Shown: positions 44,028 to 51,876, counted from the stretch's first letter. The stretch is DNA of 64,000 bases from Pseudarthrobacter sp. ATCC 49987 (GCF_009928425.1 NZ_JAABNS010000003.1:62001-126000); one strand, 5' to 3'. The notes: generated by a model not told the origin, from the letters alone. Numbers and translations: made by a program.

Positions 44028-44052
44028 ACGGGACTGCTGAAGATTTGCTTCA
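44028..44052. repeat. Solo IS3-type inverted-repeat remnant
   Basis: gggactgctgaagatttgct at 44031-44050 closely resembles the terminal repeat of the IS3 element at 49617-50895, but no transposase adjoins it. It is a relic of an excised or deleted copy. Confidence 0.45.
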
Positions 44053-44091
44053 CGGAACGCCGCCATGGAGCGATTAAATCCTCCAGGCCAA

Positions 44092-44153
44092 CTGTGCGAA
44101 AACCGCCAAACCGAGCTGTGAAAAACCGCCATTCTCGGCTAACGGTCACACCC
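44092..44153. repeat. IS21-like end, copy B (shared with 16380-16434)
   Basis: tgtgcgaaaaccgcc followed by a second aaaaccgcc and attctcggctaacggtcaca. It repeats the sequence at 16380-16434 in the same orientation. The TG-initial end with internal repeats is IS21-like; no istA or istB gene is next to it. Confidence 0.5.
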
Positions 44154-44268
44154 GCAGTGGTCGCCGAGTCAACGAGACGCGTCGCACGCCTGGGGTTTCG
44201 AGCCCCTTGCCGGGCGCGAACGACTTCCGCGGGTCGACCCATGACGAGTCGACCCGCGGCTGTGTCCC

Positions 44269-45747
44269 CTACTTGAGCCGGGAGATCGCGCGCTGCAGGA
44301 TATCCTCCGCCGCCGCGAGGGCGCGAAGGCGGAAGGGGCTCTTCTTCGTCGCACGTTCGTAAACGATGGCCCGCCAATCTTCTCGGTGCTCGGCGATCGG
44401 GGTGCGGGTATCGCCGGCGGTGGTCGCGTTCTCGTAAGCACAGTAGGGGCCAGAGGTCGCGACGGAGTGCTCGAGTGTGTGCGTGGAGAGGACGTGACGC
44501 AGCGGCGCCGGGACGCCGCGGCCGCCCGGGTGGGCGGTGAGGCTGACGAACTGTGCCAGAAGGGCGGCGCTGACGCTCGCGGAGAGCGCGGCGACGTTCT
44601 GCCGGGAGGGAGCTTCACGGTGTGCTCCCGCGATGTATTCCGGGTCGTCCAGTAACCCCTGTTTGTCGAGGGGGATGTCGCCGATCACGAGCTGGCCGAG
44701 GCAGGCCATACACGGGCGTCCGGGAACAAGCGTGTGCGCGCGCCAGATGCCGTTTCGCATGCGGCCGTCCGGGAAGGTGTCGAGCGCAATACCGCCATCG
44801 ATTACCGGAATGAGGTCGGTGTAGGCGAGTGCATTCAACACCGCTCGCGGCCAAGGGCGGTCGACGCAAGAGAAGATGACGTCGTAGTCGAGCGCCGCGC
44901 TAACGCCCACGGGGTCGGTGATGCTGACCTCGTGGTTATGAATCTCGAATGATTCCGCGGTCGCGGCAGATTTCATCAGGCGCGAGGCTACTTTGACCTT
45001 GGATCGACCGAGTGCGGCGTCGAGGCGGGTCGCACCGATCATGCGGTCCAGGTTCACCGTCTCGACGGCGTCATAGTCCATCACGCCGACCGTCGCGAGG
45101 CCCGTCGCGGCGAGCCGCTGCGCGACGTCGAGGCCGACGCTGCCGCCACCGACGACGAGGACGCGCAGGCGCGCGATCGAGCTCTGAGTACGCTCGCCCC
45201 ACGACGAGACCGTCCGCTGCTGTGAACGGGTGATGCTGGGGATTCGACGGATCTCGTTGTTCCAAGTGACAGCGAGCTTCGGAGATACCGATCGCACAGA
45301 CTCCGCCCAGGTCGGTGCGCTCCGGTCGAACCAGAACCGGGCCGACCAGGAGGTATCGCGGCCGCCGAGCGTCATCCCGAGGAGTGGCATTTTCGTAATC
45401 CCGCGGGCGACGCGCTCGTACTCGGACTCCGTCTCCCAGTCCATGTCGCTGAGTAGCTGCCAGCCGCGAGAGCCCGGATGAGAGTGCAGCAATGCGAGTC
45501 CATGGCCGGCGGCGCGTGCCTCATTCGACGCGCGGAGCACGTACCCACTTGTGAACGAGGCGTTCCCATGCACGAGCCGCTCGCCCTCGCCGGGGAAAAC
45601 CACCGACTTAATGAGCGCCGTCGTGCGTTCGACACCGGTGGAAAGGACGTACGTCGCGGCAAGCACGTCCTCCTGGCCGTCCTCGCGGATGAGGTGGTCA
45701 CGCATGGCCGCTTCGACTTCACCAGTCATCGCTACGGAATACCGCAT
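44269..45747 (-). CDS. JAB peptidase fused to ThiF/E1-like activating enzyme
   Basis: A 492-aa two-domain protein of a prokaryotic ubiquitin-like system. The N-terminal JAB/MPN domain has HSHPGSRGWQLLSDMD (H88, H90, S100, D103), a complete JAMM zinc-peptidase motif. The C-terminal E1/ThiF domain has RVLVVGGGSVGLDVAQRLAA, DYDAVETVNLDRM, VIFSCVD and a GRPCMACLG zinc-type CxxC. It should adenylate the C-terminus of the ubiquitin-like protein, while the JAB domain may process it or remove it from targets. ATG 45747 follows the E2 stop directly (TGACATG). Confidence 0.88.
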   Translation of the reverse strand: MRYSVAMTGEVEAAMRDHLIREDGQEDVLAATYVLSTGVERTTALIKSVVFPGEGERLVHGNASFTSGYVLRASNEARAAGHGLALLHSHPGSRGWQLLSDMDWETESEYERVARGITKMPLLGMTLGGRDTSWSARFWFDRSAPTWAESVRSVSPKLAVTWNNEIRRIPSITRSQQRTVSSWGERTQSSIARLRVLVVGGGSVGLDVAQRLAATGLATVGVMDYDAVETVNLDRMIGATRLDAALGRSKVKVASRLMKSAATAESFEIHNHEVSITDPVGVSAALDYDVIFSCVDRPWPRAVLNALAYTDLIPVIDGGIALDTFPDGRMRNGIWRAHTLVPGRPCMACLGQLVIGDIPLDKQGLLDDPEYIAGAHREAPSRQNVAALSASVSAALLAQFVSLTAHPGGRGVPAPLRHVLSTHTLEHSVATSGPYCAYENATTAGDTRTPIAEHREDWRAIVYERATKKSPFRLRALAAAEDILQRAISRLK

Positions 45748-45748
45748 G

Positions 45749-46129
45749 TCACGCCGCCTTCGGGATTGCGATCGAAATGAAGCCCCGCACGTGCCGGAGC
45801 CACGCGAGAGCCGGCGGCATCGACATGTCGGTGTAGCTGAAATCGCGGGAATGCCGCTTCCATCCAGGCTGGCAGTCGATGTCATCCATATTCGTCTCAG
45901 GGAACGCGACCGAGTCAGGGAGGTGGATCCAGTGCGGAGGGACCATCGGCCAGCTCTGCACCTCGGACACGCTGACGCCGGTCGTCATAGTCTGCCCGTT
46001 GAGGGCGCCACCTACCGCGACGACATCGTAGAGAATGCGGGGTCCGTCGGCCCGAGCAGTGGCACCCAGGGCAGTCATGTCATTGATGAATTGTTGGGTC
46101 GGCCCGGTCAGGCCGATCTCATTGCTCAC
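45749..46129 (-). CDS. Prokaryotic E2-like protein (family E)
   Basis: A 126-aa protein resembling the prokaryotic E2 family E found beside multi-ubiquitin genes. The core PPHWIHLPDSVAFPETNMDD, then CQPGWKRHSRDFSY and WLRHVRGFISIA, follows the pattern of these E2 relatives. The single cysteine in DDIDCQPGWKRHS is the candidate thioester residue. It starts at GTG 46129, overlapping the multi-ubiquitin stop, and is followed directly by the JAB-E1 gene. It probably transfers the ubiquitin-like protein to a target. Confidence 0.8.
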   Translation of the reverse strand: MSNEIGLTGPTQQFINDMTALGATARADGPRILYDVVAVGGALNGQTMTTGVSVSEVQSWPMVPPHWIHLPDSVAFPETNMDDIDCQPGWKRHSRDFSYTDMSMPPALAWLRHVRGFISIAIPKAA

Positions 46130-46563
46130 GCGACCCCTCCGACATGCTTGGCGGTGACGAACTCGTCCCCGTTCTCAATCCTCACGATCTGCTCGTCACG
46201 GAACGCCTCCGTGCCGCCTGCGGGCATGATGCGGGCGAGGTCGTAGCCGGCCGGGTCGACTCCGGCGAGGCGGAGCAGCGCGGCGGCGGTCTGGTCGTCG
46301 TCGTAGCTGCTTTGCGGCTCGCCGTCGATGGTGAAGCGAAGCCTCTGGCGGGAGACGAACCGATCACCGTCCTTCAGGTTGATGATCTGGCCGTCGCGGA
46401 TCTTCTCCTCGACGCCGTTTTTCTTGACGAGGAAGAGGTCGGAGATCTTCGGGTCGCGTCCAGCGAGGCGCAGCAGCGCTGCGGCCTCCTGGTCGTCATC
46501 CCGGGTGGTGAATGCCTTGCCGTCGATAAAAATCTGCTGAGAGGTGGTTGTGTGGGGGGCCAT
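46126..46563 (-). CDS. Multi-ubiquitin (tandem ubiquitin-like) protein
   Basis: A 145-aa protein of two tandem ubiquitin-like beta-grasp repeats, about residues 9-72 and 73-140. Each reads FxIDGxxxxxxDDDQxAAALLRLAG, then DxxxxDLxxxxxxGxxExxRDxQIxxxxxGDxFV. The C-terminus is AKHVGGVA, so removing VA would expose Gly142-Gly143. ATG 46563 has the ribosome binding site aaggaggg. It leads the ubiquitin-like operon with the E2 and JAB-E1 genes. The target is unknown; related clusters are suspected in defence or stress. Confidence 0.88.
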   Translation of the reverse strand: MAPHTTTSQQIFIDGKAFTTRDDDQEAAALLRLAGRDPKISDLFLVKKNGVEEKIRDGQIINLKDGDRFVSRQRLRFTIDGEPQSSYDDDQTAAALLRLAGVDPAGYDLARIMPAGGTEAFRDEQIVRIENGDEFVTAKHVGGVA

Positions 46564-46630
46564 CGGGCCCTCCTTCCTTGTAGCGTGTCGCTCCTACTTC
46601 CGGCTGGAAGCAGGTAGCATATACCTGTCG

Positions 46631-46675
46631 GGTAAATCCGACTTTACCATAAGTTACGTTTACCAAAGAGGTAAA
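46631..46675. promoter_or_regulatory. Two palindromic operators upstream of the ubiquitin-like operon
   Basis: ggtaaatccgactttacc (46631-46648) and tttaccaaagaggtaaa (46659-46675) share the half-site ggtaaa/tttacc. They lie 68-112 bp before the multi-ubiquitin start. The HTH protein encoded at 47043-48152 is a candidate binder. Confidence 0.55.
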
Positions 46676-46893
46676 GCTTGCAACTCGCGTGGATAACTCC
46701 TCAGCTTGAGGGCGCTTGCGTCTCGGGAGCGCACCTGCGCGCTGTCGCGGATGGTCAGGTAGCGGCGGCTGAAGACCTCCTGCACGTCGTCGCGCACGCC
46801 CCACAGCTCGAAAACCTCGTGACGTTTCAGAGCGTCCGCGTAGGCGTCAAGGCAGGGAATCTGACTCTCTCGATCGAGGAGGTTGAGATGCAT
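46660..46893 (-). CDS. Small hypothetical protein
   Basis: A 77-aa frame starting MHLNLLDRESQIPCLDAYAD with typical high-GC third positions and charged helices (HEVFELWGVRDDVQEVFSRR). The ATG follows a cctcctcgatc-like context without an obvious ribosome binding site. Its stop overlaps the palindromic operator at 46659-46675. No family was recognised. The opposite-strand frame (46678-47031) looks non-coding. It may be a remnant of a longer gene. Confidence 0.4.
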   Translation of the reverse strand: MHLNLLDRESQIPCLDAYADALKRHEVFELWGVRDDVQEVFSRRYLTIRDSAQVRSRDASALKLRSYPRELQALPLW

Positions 46894-47042
46894 GTACGTC
46901 CGCTCAGTTCCGATGGGGTTCCGCGAGCTGTCTTAAATCGGTCAGCATTGCCCGATCACGCTTCTTCGCAAGCGCTACTCGTCCAGGACTTCCACATTCG
47001 CGGCCGGTCGATCCTCCGGCCCGCGATCTGAATCGAGACTCC

Positions 47043-48152
47043 ATGACCACTTACATCGCCACAGACACGCAGTTCGACTTCGCACCCCGGCCCGGTCGCC
47101 TGCTGCAACGCGAGCTCGACGCTCGCGCGATCAGCCAAGCGCAACTCGCCGCCCGTACCGGGCTCAGTACTAAGCACATCAACCTCGTCATCAAGGGAAC
47201 GGCCCCGCTATCTCCCGATGTCGCCGTCACTCTGGAACAAATTCTCGGGACTTCCGCCGAGACCTGGCTCCACCTGGAGGCAGCACACCAGGCACACGAG
47301 GCTCGAATCGAGAGGCGCAACGCTCTCGCTGGATTCGTAGACTGGGCGAGTACCTTCCCCCGCCAGTTACTCATCGACCGCAAAGTAATAGACAGGGCAG
47401 ATTCCGGCCCCGATCTCGCGGCAAAACTTCTTGCTTTCTTCTCGGTGGCGTCTCCTAACGCGTTCGCGAAAACCTGGCTTGAGCCGCAGGCGTCCTATAA
47501 GCGAAGTCAGATCCATTCCATCGATCCGAACCTGACGGCTCTCTGGCTGCGGTTATCGGAACTGCACGCGGGCGATCTCATCGCAGAGGCCCCGACGTAC
47601 GATTCTGCAAAGTTGCAAGCAGCGGCCGCCCTACTTCCTAAGCTCACCGTCCACGACGACGTAGGGAGAGCATTCACAAAAGCGCAAGAACTTTTGCTCG
47701 GCGCCGGTGTCGTTCTGGTATTTGTCCCAGAAATTCCGAACACTCGAATTAGCGGTGTATCACGCTGGATAAACGGAACGCCAATGATCGCGGTGACGAG
47801 TCGATACAAGGCTCTCGACAGCTTGTGGTTCACGCTTCTGCACGAAATCGCGCACGTACTTCTTCACCCGAAAAGAAGCACGTTCATTGATGTTGATGGG
47901 TTCAAGGCTGACGACGACGCGGACGCACAAGAAACGGCCGCCAATGCCTTCGCGCAAGACCATCTCATTCCGCCGGCCTACAGGGCACAACTTGCAGCAA
48001 CGACGACGGTAAAGGGAATCGTCTCCCTTGCTAATGTGCTCGGTGTTTCCCCCAGTCTGGTTGCGGGTCAGTGGGCGTTCCGGACCAAGACCTGGGGCGG
48101 GCCGATCGCAAAGCTGCGGAAGAAATTCGATCTCGCGGACTTGCTCGCGTAG
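47043..48152 (+). CDS. HigA-like XRE HTH plus ImmA/IrrE metallopeptidase
   Basis: A 369-aa protein. The N-terminal XRE/HigA helix-turn-helix is ISQAQLAARTGLSTKHINLV through APLSPDVAVTLEQILG. The C-terminal ImmA/IrrE-type peptidase has FTLLHEIAHVLLH with the HExxH zinc motif (H267-H271) and RISGVSRWINGTPMIAVTSR. Such fusions act as antitoxins or regulators cleaved or activated in stress. It is followed 44 bp later by a ParA-like ATPase gene. No HigB-type toxin gene is visible upstream. The palindromes at 46631-46675 are candidate targets. Confidence 0.85.
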   Translation: MTTYIATDTQFDFAPRPGRLLQRELDARAISQAQLAARTGLSTKHINLVIKGTAPLSPDVAVTLEQILGTSAETWLHLEAAHQAHEARIERRNALAGFVDWASTFPRQLLIDRKVIDRADSGPDLAAKLLAFFSVASPNAFAKTWLEPQASYKRSQIHSIDPNLTALWLRLSELHAGDLIAEAPTYDSAKLQAAAALLPKLTVHDDVGRAFTKAQELLLGAGVVLVFVPEIPNTRISGVSRWINGTPMIAVTSRYKALDSLWFTLLHEIAHVLLHPKRSTFIDVDGFKADDDADAQETAANAFAQDHLIPPAYRAQLAATTTVKGIVSLANVLGVSPSLVAGQWAFRTKTWGGPIAKLRKKFDLADLLA

Positions 48153-48196
48153 GACTCAAACTATTGTTTCTCGGCCCGGTCTGGAAGCATGCGGGT

Positions 48197-49201
48197 ATGA
48201 AAATAATCTCGTTCTTCAACCATAAGGGTGGAGTCGGCAAGACGACGATGCTCTTCAACACCGCTGTAGAGATGGGTATTCTCGGCAAGCGCATACTAAT
48301 GGTCGACTTCGACGCACAGGCAAACCTCACGGCCATCTCACTGGAGGATGAAAAGCTCGAGGAGATTTTTGCGGTCGGGGCTGACGGTCTGACGGTTGCA
48401 CATGCCTTTGCTCCACTAGTGAGCGGTGCAGGCGATGTTTTTGCCCCCGAGGCTCAAATGGTACGCGAGGGTCAAGTATGGCTAGCAGCTGGAGACCTGA
48501 AGCTTTCGGAGTTTGAATCGATTCTTCCGAGCGCCTGGACGGAAGCGCTTGCTGGCAACGAACGTGGCTTCCGAGTCACTAGCGCCCCATACAGGCTTAT
48601 CAAAGAACTTGCTGAGACAGTCAACGCAGACTATGTCTTCGTTGATCTTGGACCCAACGTGGGCGCTCTGAACCGTGCGGTGATTCTGGCAAGTGACTAC
48701 CTCATAATTCCCATGGCATCCGATCTTTTCTCAATCCGGGCTCTGCCGAGTGTTGGTGGGAGTCTGGATACTTGGGTTAAGCAGTGGAGGACCGCCAAGT
48801 CGGTGTCTCCTACTCTTAGCTTTAAGATCCCCACTGGTCTCCCCAAAATCCTTGGGTACGTTTCTCAGCAGTTCAACGTATACAGAGGAGAAGCAACCAT
48901 GGCTTTTTCGAAGTGGATCGATCAGATGCCGAGCGAAATGAAAACTGGGCTGTTTGCGCCGCTCTCAGCACATGACGACGGGCGAGGCGAAACACTTGCA
49001 GACCCTGCGCAGAAACTAGGCGCGAGCATAGGGGACCTTAAAAACTTCCACAGTTTGGTTCCTCATGCCCAAACTCTGCGCAAAGCAATTTTTGAACTTC
49101 GCACCGATGAGATTGTTCGTGGGGCGCAGGTTACGAGGGCCCGGCAGAGTGAAGAGCAGTTCCGCGAACTTTGCGAGAATATTATTGTTCGCGCTCTCTA
49201 G
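48197..49201 (+). CDS. ParA-like ATPase linked to the HTH-peptidase gene
   Basis: A 334-aa ParA/MinD-fold ATPase, longer than the partition ParA at 51-821. Walker A is FFNHKGGVGKTTMLFNTAVE, DFDAQANLTAI follows, and YVFVDLGPNVGALNRAVI is the Walker B region. It has extra segments in the C-terminal half (LSFKIPTGLPKILGYVSQQF, FSKWIDQMPSEMKTG). Codon use is clearly less GC-rich than the plasmid core, indicating recent acquisition. No ParB-like gene follows, so an accessory or defence role with the HTH-peptidase is more likely than partition. Confidence 0.8.
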   Translation: MKIISFFNHKGGVGKTTMLFNTAVEMGILGKRILMVDFDAQANLTAISLEDEKLEEIFAVGADGLTVAHAFAPLVSGAGDVFAPEAQMVREGQVWLAAGDLKLSEFESILPSAWTEALAGNERGFRVTSAPYRLIKELAETVNADYVFVDLGPNVGALNRAVILASDYLIIPMASDLFSIRALPSVGGSLDTWVKQWRTAKSVSPTLSFKIPTGLPKILGYVSQQFNVYRGEATMAFSKWIDQMPSEMKTGLFAPLSAHDDGRGETLADPAQKLGASIGDLKNFHSLVPHAQTLRKAIFELRTDEIVRGAQVTRARQSEEQFRELCENIIVRAL

Positions 49202-49258
49202 ATACCTGGTTTAGAGCAACACCGCTATGCAATCTGAACGTGGGAGTGGCTGCTGAAG

Positions 49259-49450
49259 TCACTCCCACCTTCCTCTTAAGCCCTTCATTTTCTCTGCCTC
49301 GGCGGTGTAGAGCAGACCTGCAGCGTCTGCCCCGGTGACCCGGGCCAGGTCGTCCAGAGACTTGAAGTGGCCCCGGGCGAGGGTGACGGCCACCAGTTCG
49401 AGGTACGCGGTGCCGTTGCGCTGTCCGAGGCCGTCCAGGTAACTCAGCAT
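49259..49450 (-). CDS. Small plasmid protein, hypothetical
   Basis: A 63-aa protein starting MLSYLDGLGQRNGTAYLELV, with ggaggg before ATG 49450. It contains helical SLDDLARVTGADAAGLLYTA and ends RGRWE. It overlaps the end of the small gene upstream (ATGCTGA). Strong codon bias supports it being real; no family was recognised. Confidence 0.6.
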   Translation of the reverse strand: MLSYLDGLGQRNGTAYLELVAVTLARGHFKSLDDLARVTGADAAGLLYTAEAEKMKGLRGRWE

Positions 49451-49545
49451 GCGCCCTCCATGGCGCCGGGTCCTTCGGATTCTTCGGCGGCGAGCCGCGT
49501 CAGCGTCAGGGCTGCCAGGTCCGGGTTTTCGTAGATGAGTCCCAT
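49444..49545 (-). CDS. Very small plasmid ORF, hypothetical
   Basis: A 33-aa frame starting MGLIYENPDLAALTLTRLAA and ending just inside the next gene, which it overlaps. The coupled layout and plasmid-like codon use support translation. Function unknown; it may be a leader peptide. Confidence 0.4.
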   Translation of the reverse strand: MGLIYENPDLAALTLTRLAAEESEGPGAMEGAC

Positions 49546-49688
49546 GGGCCAACGCTACGCACCCCGCCGGTTCCGTCAAAGGCCTGCGCTAGCGCCAGCG
49601 GTAGGACTCCAGCGCAGGGGACTGCTGAAGGTTTGATTGACACTTTGCCTGTGAGGATTTGATCCTTGCGGGTGGAAGGATGTTCATC

Positions 49689-49976
49689 ATGCCCAAAGCC
49701 TTTCCCGAAGAATTCCGCCGCGATGTCGTCGCGGTTGCCCGCAAGGGCGAAGCGCCCATCATCCAGATCGCCAAGGACTTCGGTGTCTCGCCCGCTGCCC
49801 TGCACCGCTGGATGAAGATCGCCGACAGAGAAGACGGCGTGAAGTCCGGGGCGGTGTCCGATGACGCCGCGAAGTTGCGGGAGGCCAACAAACGCATCCG
49901 GCTCCTGGAACAGGAAGCCGAAGTCATGCGCCGTGCCGTGGCCTACTTGTCCCGGGACATCAACCCAAAAAAATGA
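49689..49976 (+). CDS. IS3-family transposase OrfA
   Basis: A 95-aa HTH protein that binds the element's ends. It starts MPKAFPEEFRRDVVAVARKG with PIIQIAKDFGVSPAALHRWM as the helix-turn-helix, then a leucine zipper NKRIRLLEQEAEVMRRAVAY. It ends in the run of seven A (49967-49973) where -1 frameshifting would join it to OrfB. GATG 49680 is an alternative start. Confidence 0.92.
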   Translation: MPKAFPEEFRRDVVAVARKGEAPIIQIAKDFGVSPAALHRWMKIADREDGVKSGAVSDDAAKLREANKRIRLLEQEAEVMRRAVAYLSRDINPKK

Positions 49977-50851
49977 TGTACCCGCTGGTCCGCGAGCTGG
50001 CTGCCAGGGACGCCCCGATCCGGGTTCCCGTGGCAGTGTCCTGCCGGGTACTGAATTTCTCCAGACAGGCCTACTACCAGTGGGCCGCCAATCCCGTCCC
50101 GGCCCGGGACTGGGAAGAAGCGCATCTGATCAACGCCGCCATCGATCACCACCGGGACGATCCTGCCTTCGGATACCGGTTCATCGCCGATGAGATCAAC
50201 GCCGGTCCCGGCCCTGGGGCCAGTGAACGCCGGATCTGGCGGCTGTGCTCGGAGAACGGCATCCTCTCGGTGATCCACCGCCGGCGCCGGTCAGGGCTCA
50301 AGGCCGGCCCGCCGGTCCACGATGACCTCGTCGAACGGGACTTCAGCGCCACGGCACCGAACCGGAAATGGCTCACGGACATCACCGAGCACCACACCGG
50401 GGAGGGCAAGCTGTACCTGTGCGCGATCAAGGACCTTCACTCAAACCGGATCGTCGGGTACTCGATGGACGGGCGGATGAAAGCGTCCCTGGCCGTCGCC
50501 GCCCTGGACCACGCCGTGGCCCTCAGGAAACCGGCGGGCACGGTGGTCCACTCGGACAGAGGGTCCCAGTTCAGATCCAGAAAGTTCGTCCTGGCCCTGA
50601 ACACCTACGGCCTGAACGGATCGATGGGCCGGGTAGGGGCATGCGGTGACAATGCAGCGATGGAATCGTTCTTCTCCCTGCTGCAAAAGAACGTCCTGAA
50701 CCGGAAACGATGGGAGACCCGGGCCGAGCTCCGGCTGGCCATCACGACCTGGATCGAGCGCAGCTACCACCGCAAACGCCGTCAACGTGCCCTCGGACGG
50801 CTGACACCAATCGAGTTTGAGACAATAAAAAACGCGGCCTCAGCCGCGTAA
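49973..50851 (+). CDS. IS3-family transposase OrfB
   Basis: A 292-aa DDE catalytic subunit, in the -1 frame relative to OrfA and overlapping its stop. WLTDITEHHTGEGKLYLC holds the first Asp, VHSDRGSQFRSRKF the second, and NAAMESFFSLLQ the Glu. SYHRKRRQRALGRLTPIEFE is the usual C-terminus. The A7 slippery run makes the OrfAB fusion transposase. It looks functional. Confidence 0.95.
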   Translation: MMYPLVRELAARDAPIRVPVAVSCRVLNFSRQAYYQWAANPVPARDWEEAHLINAAIDHHRDDPAFGYRFIADEINAGPGPGASERRIWRLCSENGILSVIHRRRRSGLKAGPPVHDDLVERDFSATAPNRKWLTDITEHHTGEGKLYLCAIKDLHSNRIVGYSMDGRMKASLAVAALDHAVALRKPAGTVVHSDRGSQFRSRKFVLALNTYGLNGSMGRVGACGDNAAMESFFSLLQKNVLNRKRWETRAELRLAITTWIERSYHRKRRQRALGRLTPIEFETIKNAASAA

Positions 50852-50883
50852 GAAATTATCAACCCCAGCTGTCAACTAAACCT

Positions 50884-51249
50884 TCAGCAGTCCCCAGGCA
50901 GCAGGGGAGCGGGGCTGTTTTTCAGATGGTCGACGGGGCGGGTCCCGGCAAGTTCCTTGGTCGGGGTGACCATCCAGAGGGTGAAGTAGTTGTGAGGGAT
51001 GTCCAGCACCATCGCCCGCCGAAAAAGCTCAACGACTGTCGGATGGAGCTGCCCGCCGGGGAGGAACTGGAATCCCGGACAGAATGTCCCGTCGTCTATG
51101 AAGATGCGGACGAGCTGGCGCATGACGGGTTCCGGGTCCTCCATGAGTTCGGAGAGCCGGCGGTGCACCTGCACGAGGGTCGGGAGCGTGAACTCGGTCC
51201 GGATCCCGGCCCAGGTCTGGTCAGTGATCGGTTGGGGGTTCAATAGCAC
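50884..51249 (-). pseudogene. MbcA/ParS/Xre-type antitoxin-like gene truncated by IS3
   Basis: Begins near GTG 51249 and encodes ITDQTWAGIRTEFTLPTLVQ, RLSELMEDPEPVMRQLVRIF and YFTLWMVTPTKELAGTRPVD. The C-terminal W-x2-TP-x3-L-x-G-x-RP pattern resembles MbcA/ParS/Xre antitoxin toxin-binding domains. It ends in the IS3 inverted repeat (stop at 50884), so the native C-terminus is lost. No RES-domain toxin gene lies beyond the IS. Confidence 0.5.
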
Positions 51250-51254
51250 AGCAC

Positions 51255-51563
51255 CTAGTCGCTGATGCTTTCCAGAAGCCACTGGGTGGAGAGTGGATTC
51301 CGGCGCAGCGTGAACGTCCGCAGCGCTGAGTTGGATCCCAGACGGACCTGCAACTGCCAAAACTCGATACTCACCAGGTCCCCGCTGCCGACGGCCGCAC
51401 TACGACGGGTGTCCCACCAGGCGTCCCGGGCGAACCAGTGCACCGGGTCCGCGGCCACGGCCCAGATCCGGCCCTTATGCCGGACGGCCAGGGGAGTGCC
51501 GGCCGGGGTGAACCGGACGTCGACGTCAGCGTCCAGGGTTGTATCATTCGCTACTGCTGTCAC
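51255..51563 (-). CDS. DUF6504-like small protein
   Basis: A 102-aa protein: RFTPAGTPLAVRHKGRIWAV followed by DPVHWFARDAWWDTRRSA, and a strand-rich end with SIEFWQLQVRLGS. This resembles DUF6504 proteins, sometimes linked to Y-family polymerase cassettes, though none is present here. Its ATG lies inside the upstream gene's end and it is followed 5 bp later by the antitoxin-like gene. Function unknown. Confidence 0.55.
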   Translation of the reverse strand: MTAVANDTTLDADVDVRFTPAGTPLAVRHKGRIWAVAADPVHWFARDAWWDTRRSAAVGSGDLVSIEFWQLQVRLGSNSALRTFTLRRNPLSTQWLLESISD

Positions 51564-51876
51564 GGTTTGTCCGCTCTCCCAAGTTTCTCGTCATCATTTC
51601 TTCCCGGCGGGTAACCGCCGAACTCCACACCCAGGTCCGGTAGGTCAACGGCCCGTCCTTCCAGGTCACTTCCACGGCTTTGGACGTCCAGGCGTACACC
51701 TCGCCGTCCACCAGCTCGGCGCAGTTCGGAAACCTGATCCACGCCTTCACCGGGATCCCGGGGAAGCCGTTTTTGGACGGGAAGTGCTCGAAATCAAGCT
51801 CTTCGACCGTCAGCCCAATCGGGGACGCCCGCCGCGCATACTGCGCCTGTAGCCTCCCCGCCTGATCCGGTCCCAT
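51544..51876 (-). CDS. Hypothetical plasmid protein
   Basis: A 110-aa protein starting MGPDQAGRLQAQYARRASPI with GIPVKAWIRFPNCAELVDGE and a WTSKAVEVTW strand segment. It overlaps the DUF6504-like gene by 20 bp in the same operon. No domain was recognised. Codon use is typical of the plasmid core. Confidence 0.6.
   Translation of the reverse strand: MGPDQAGRLQAQYARRASPIGLTVEELDFEHFPSKNGFPGIPVKAWIRFPNCAELVDGEVYAWTSKAVEVTWKDGPLTYRTWVWSSAVTRREEMMTRNLGERTNRDSSSE

Larger units (their letters stand above)
49617..50895 (+). mobile_element. IS3-family insertion sequence
   Basis: About 1.28 kb. Left end ggggactgctgaaggtttga (49617 onwards) and right end ending aaaccttcagcagtcccc (to 50895) form a near-perfect 26-bp inverted repeat. 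It holds overlapping orfA and orfB. A target duplication is not obvious. Its right end truncates the antitoxin-like gene at 50884-51249. Confidence 0.88.

Noticed and set aside
44269..46563. Thiamine or molybdopterin ThiF/MoaD pathway
   Set aside because: The ThiF-fold gene is fused to a JAB peptidase and sits with multi-ubiquitin and E2 genes, so it belongs to a ubiquitin-like system, not sulfur transfer for thiamine.
46678..47031. Rightward 117-codon TTG frame as a possible HigB toxin
   Set aside because: No HigB-like residues and poor codon bias; the opposite-strand frame is more gene-like.
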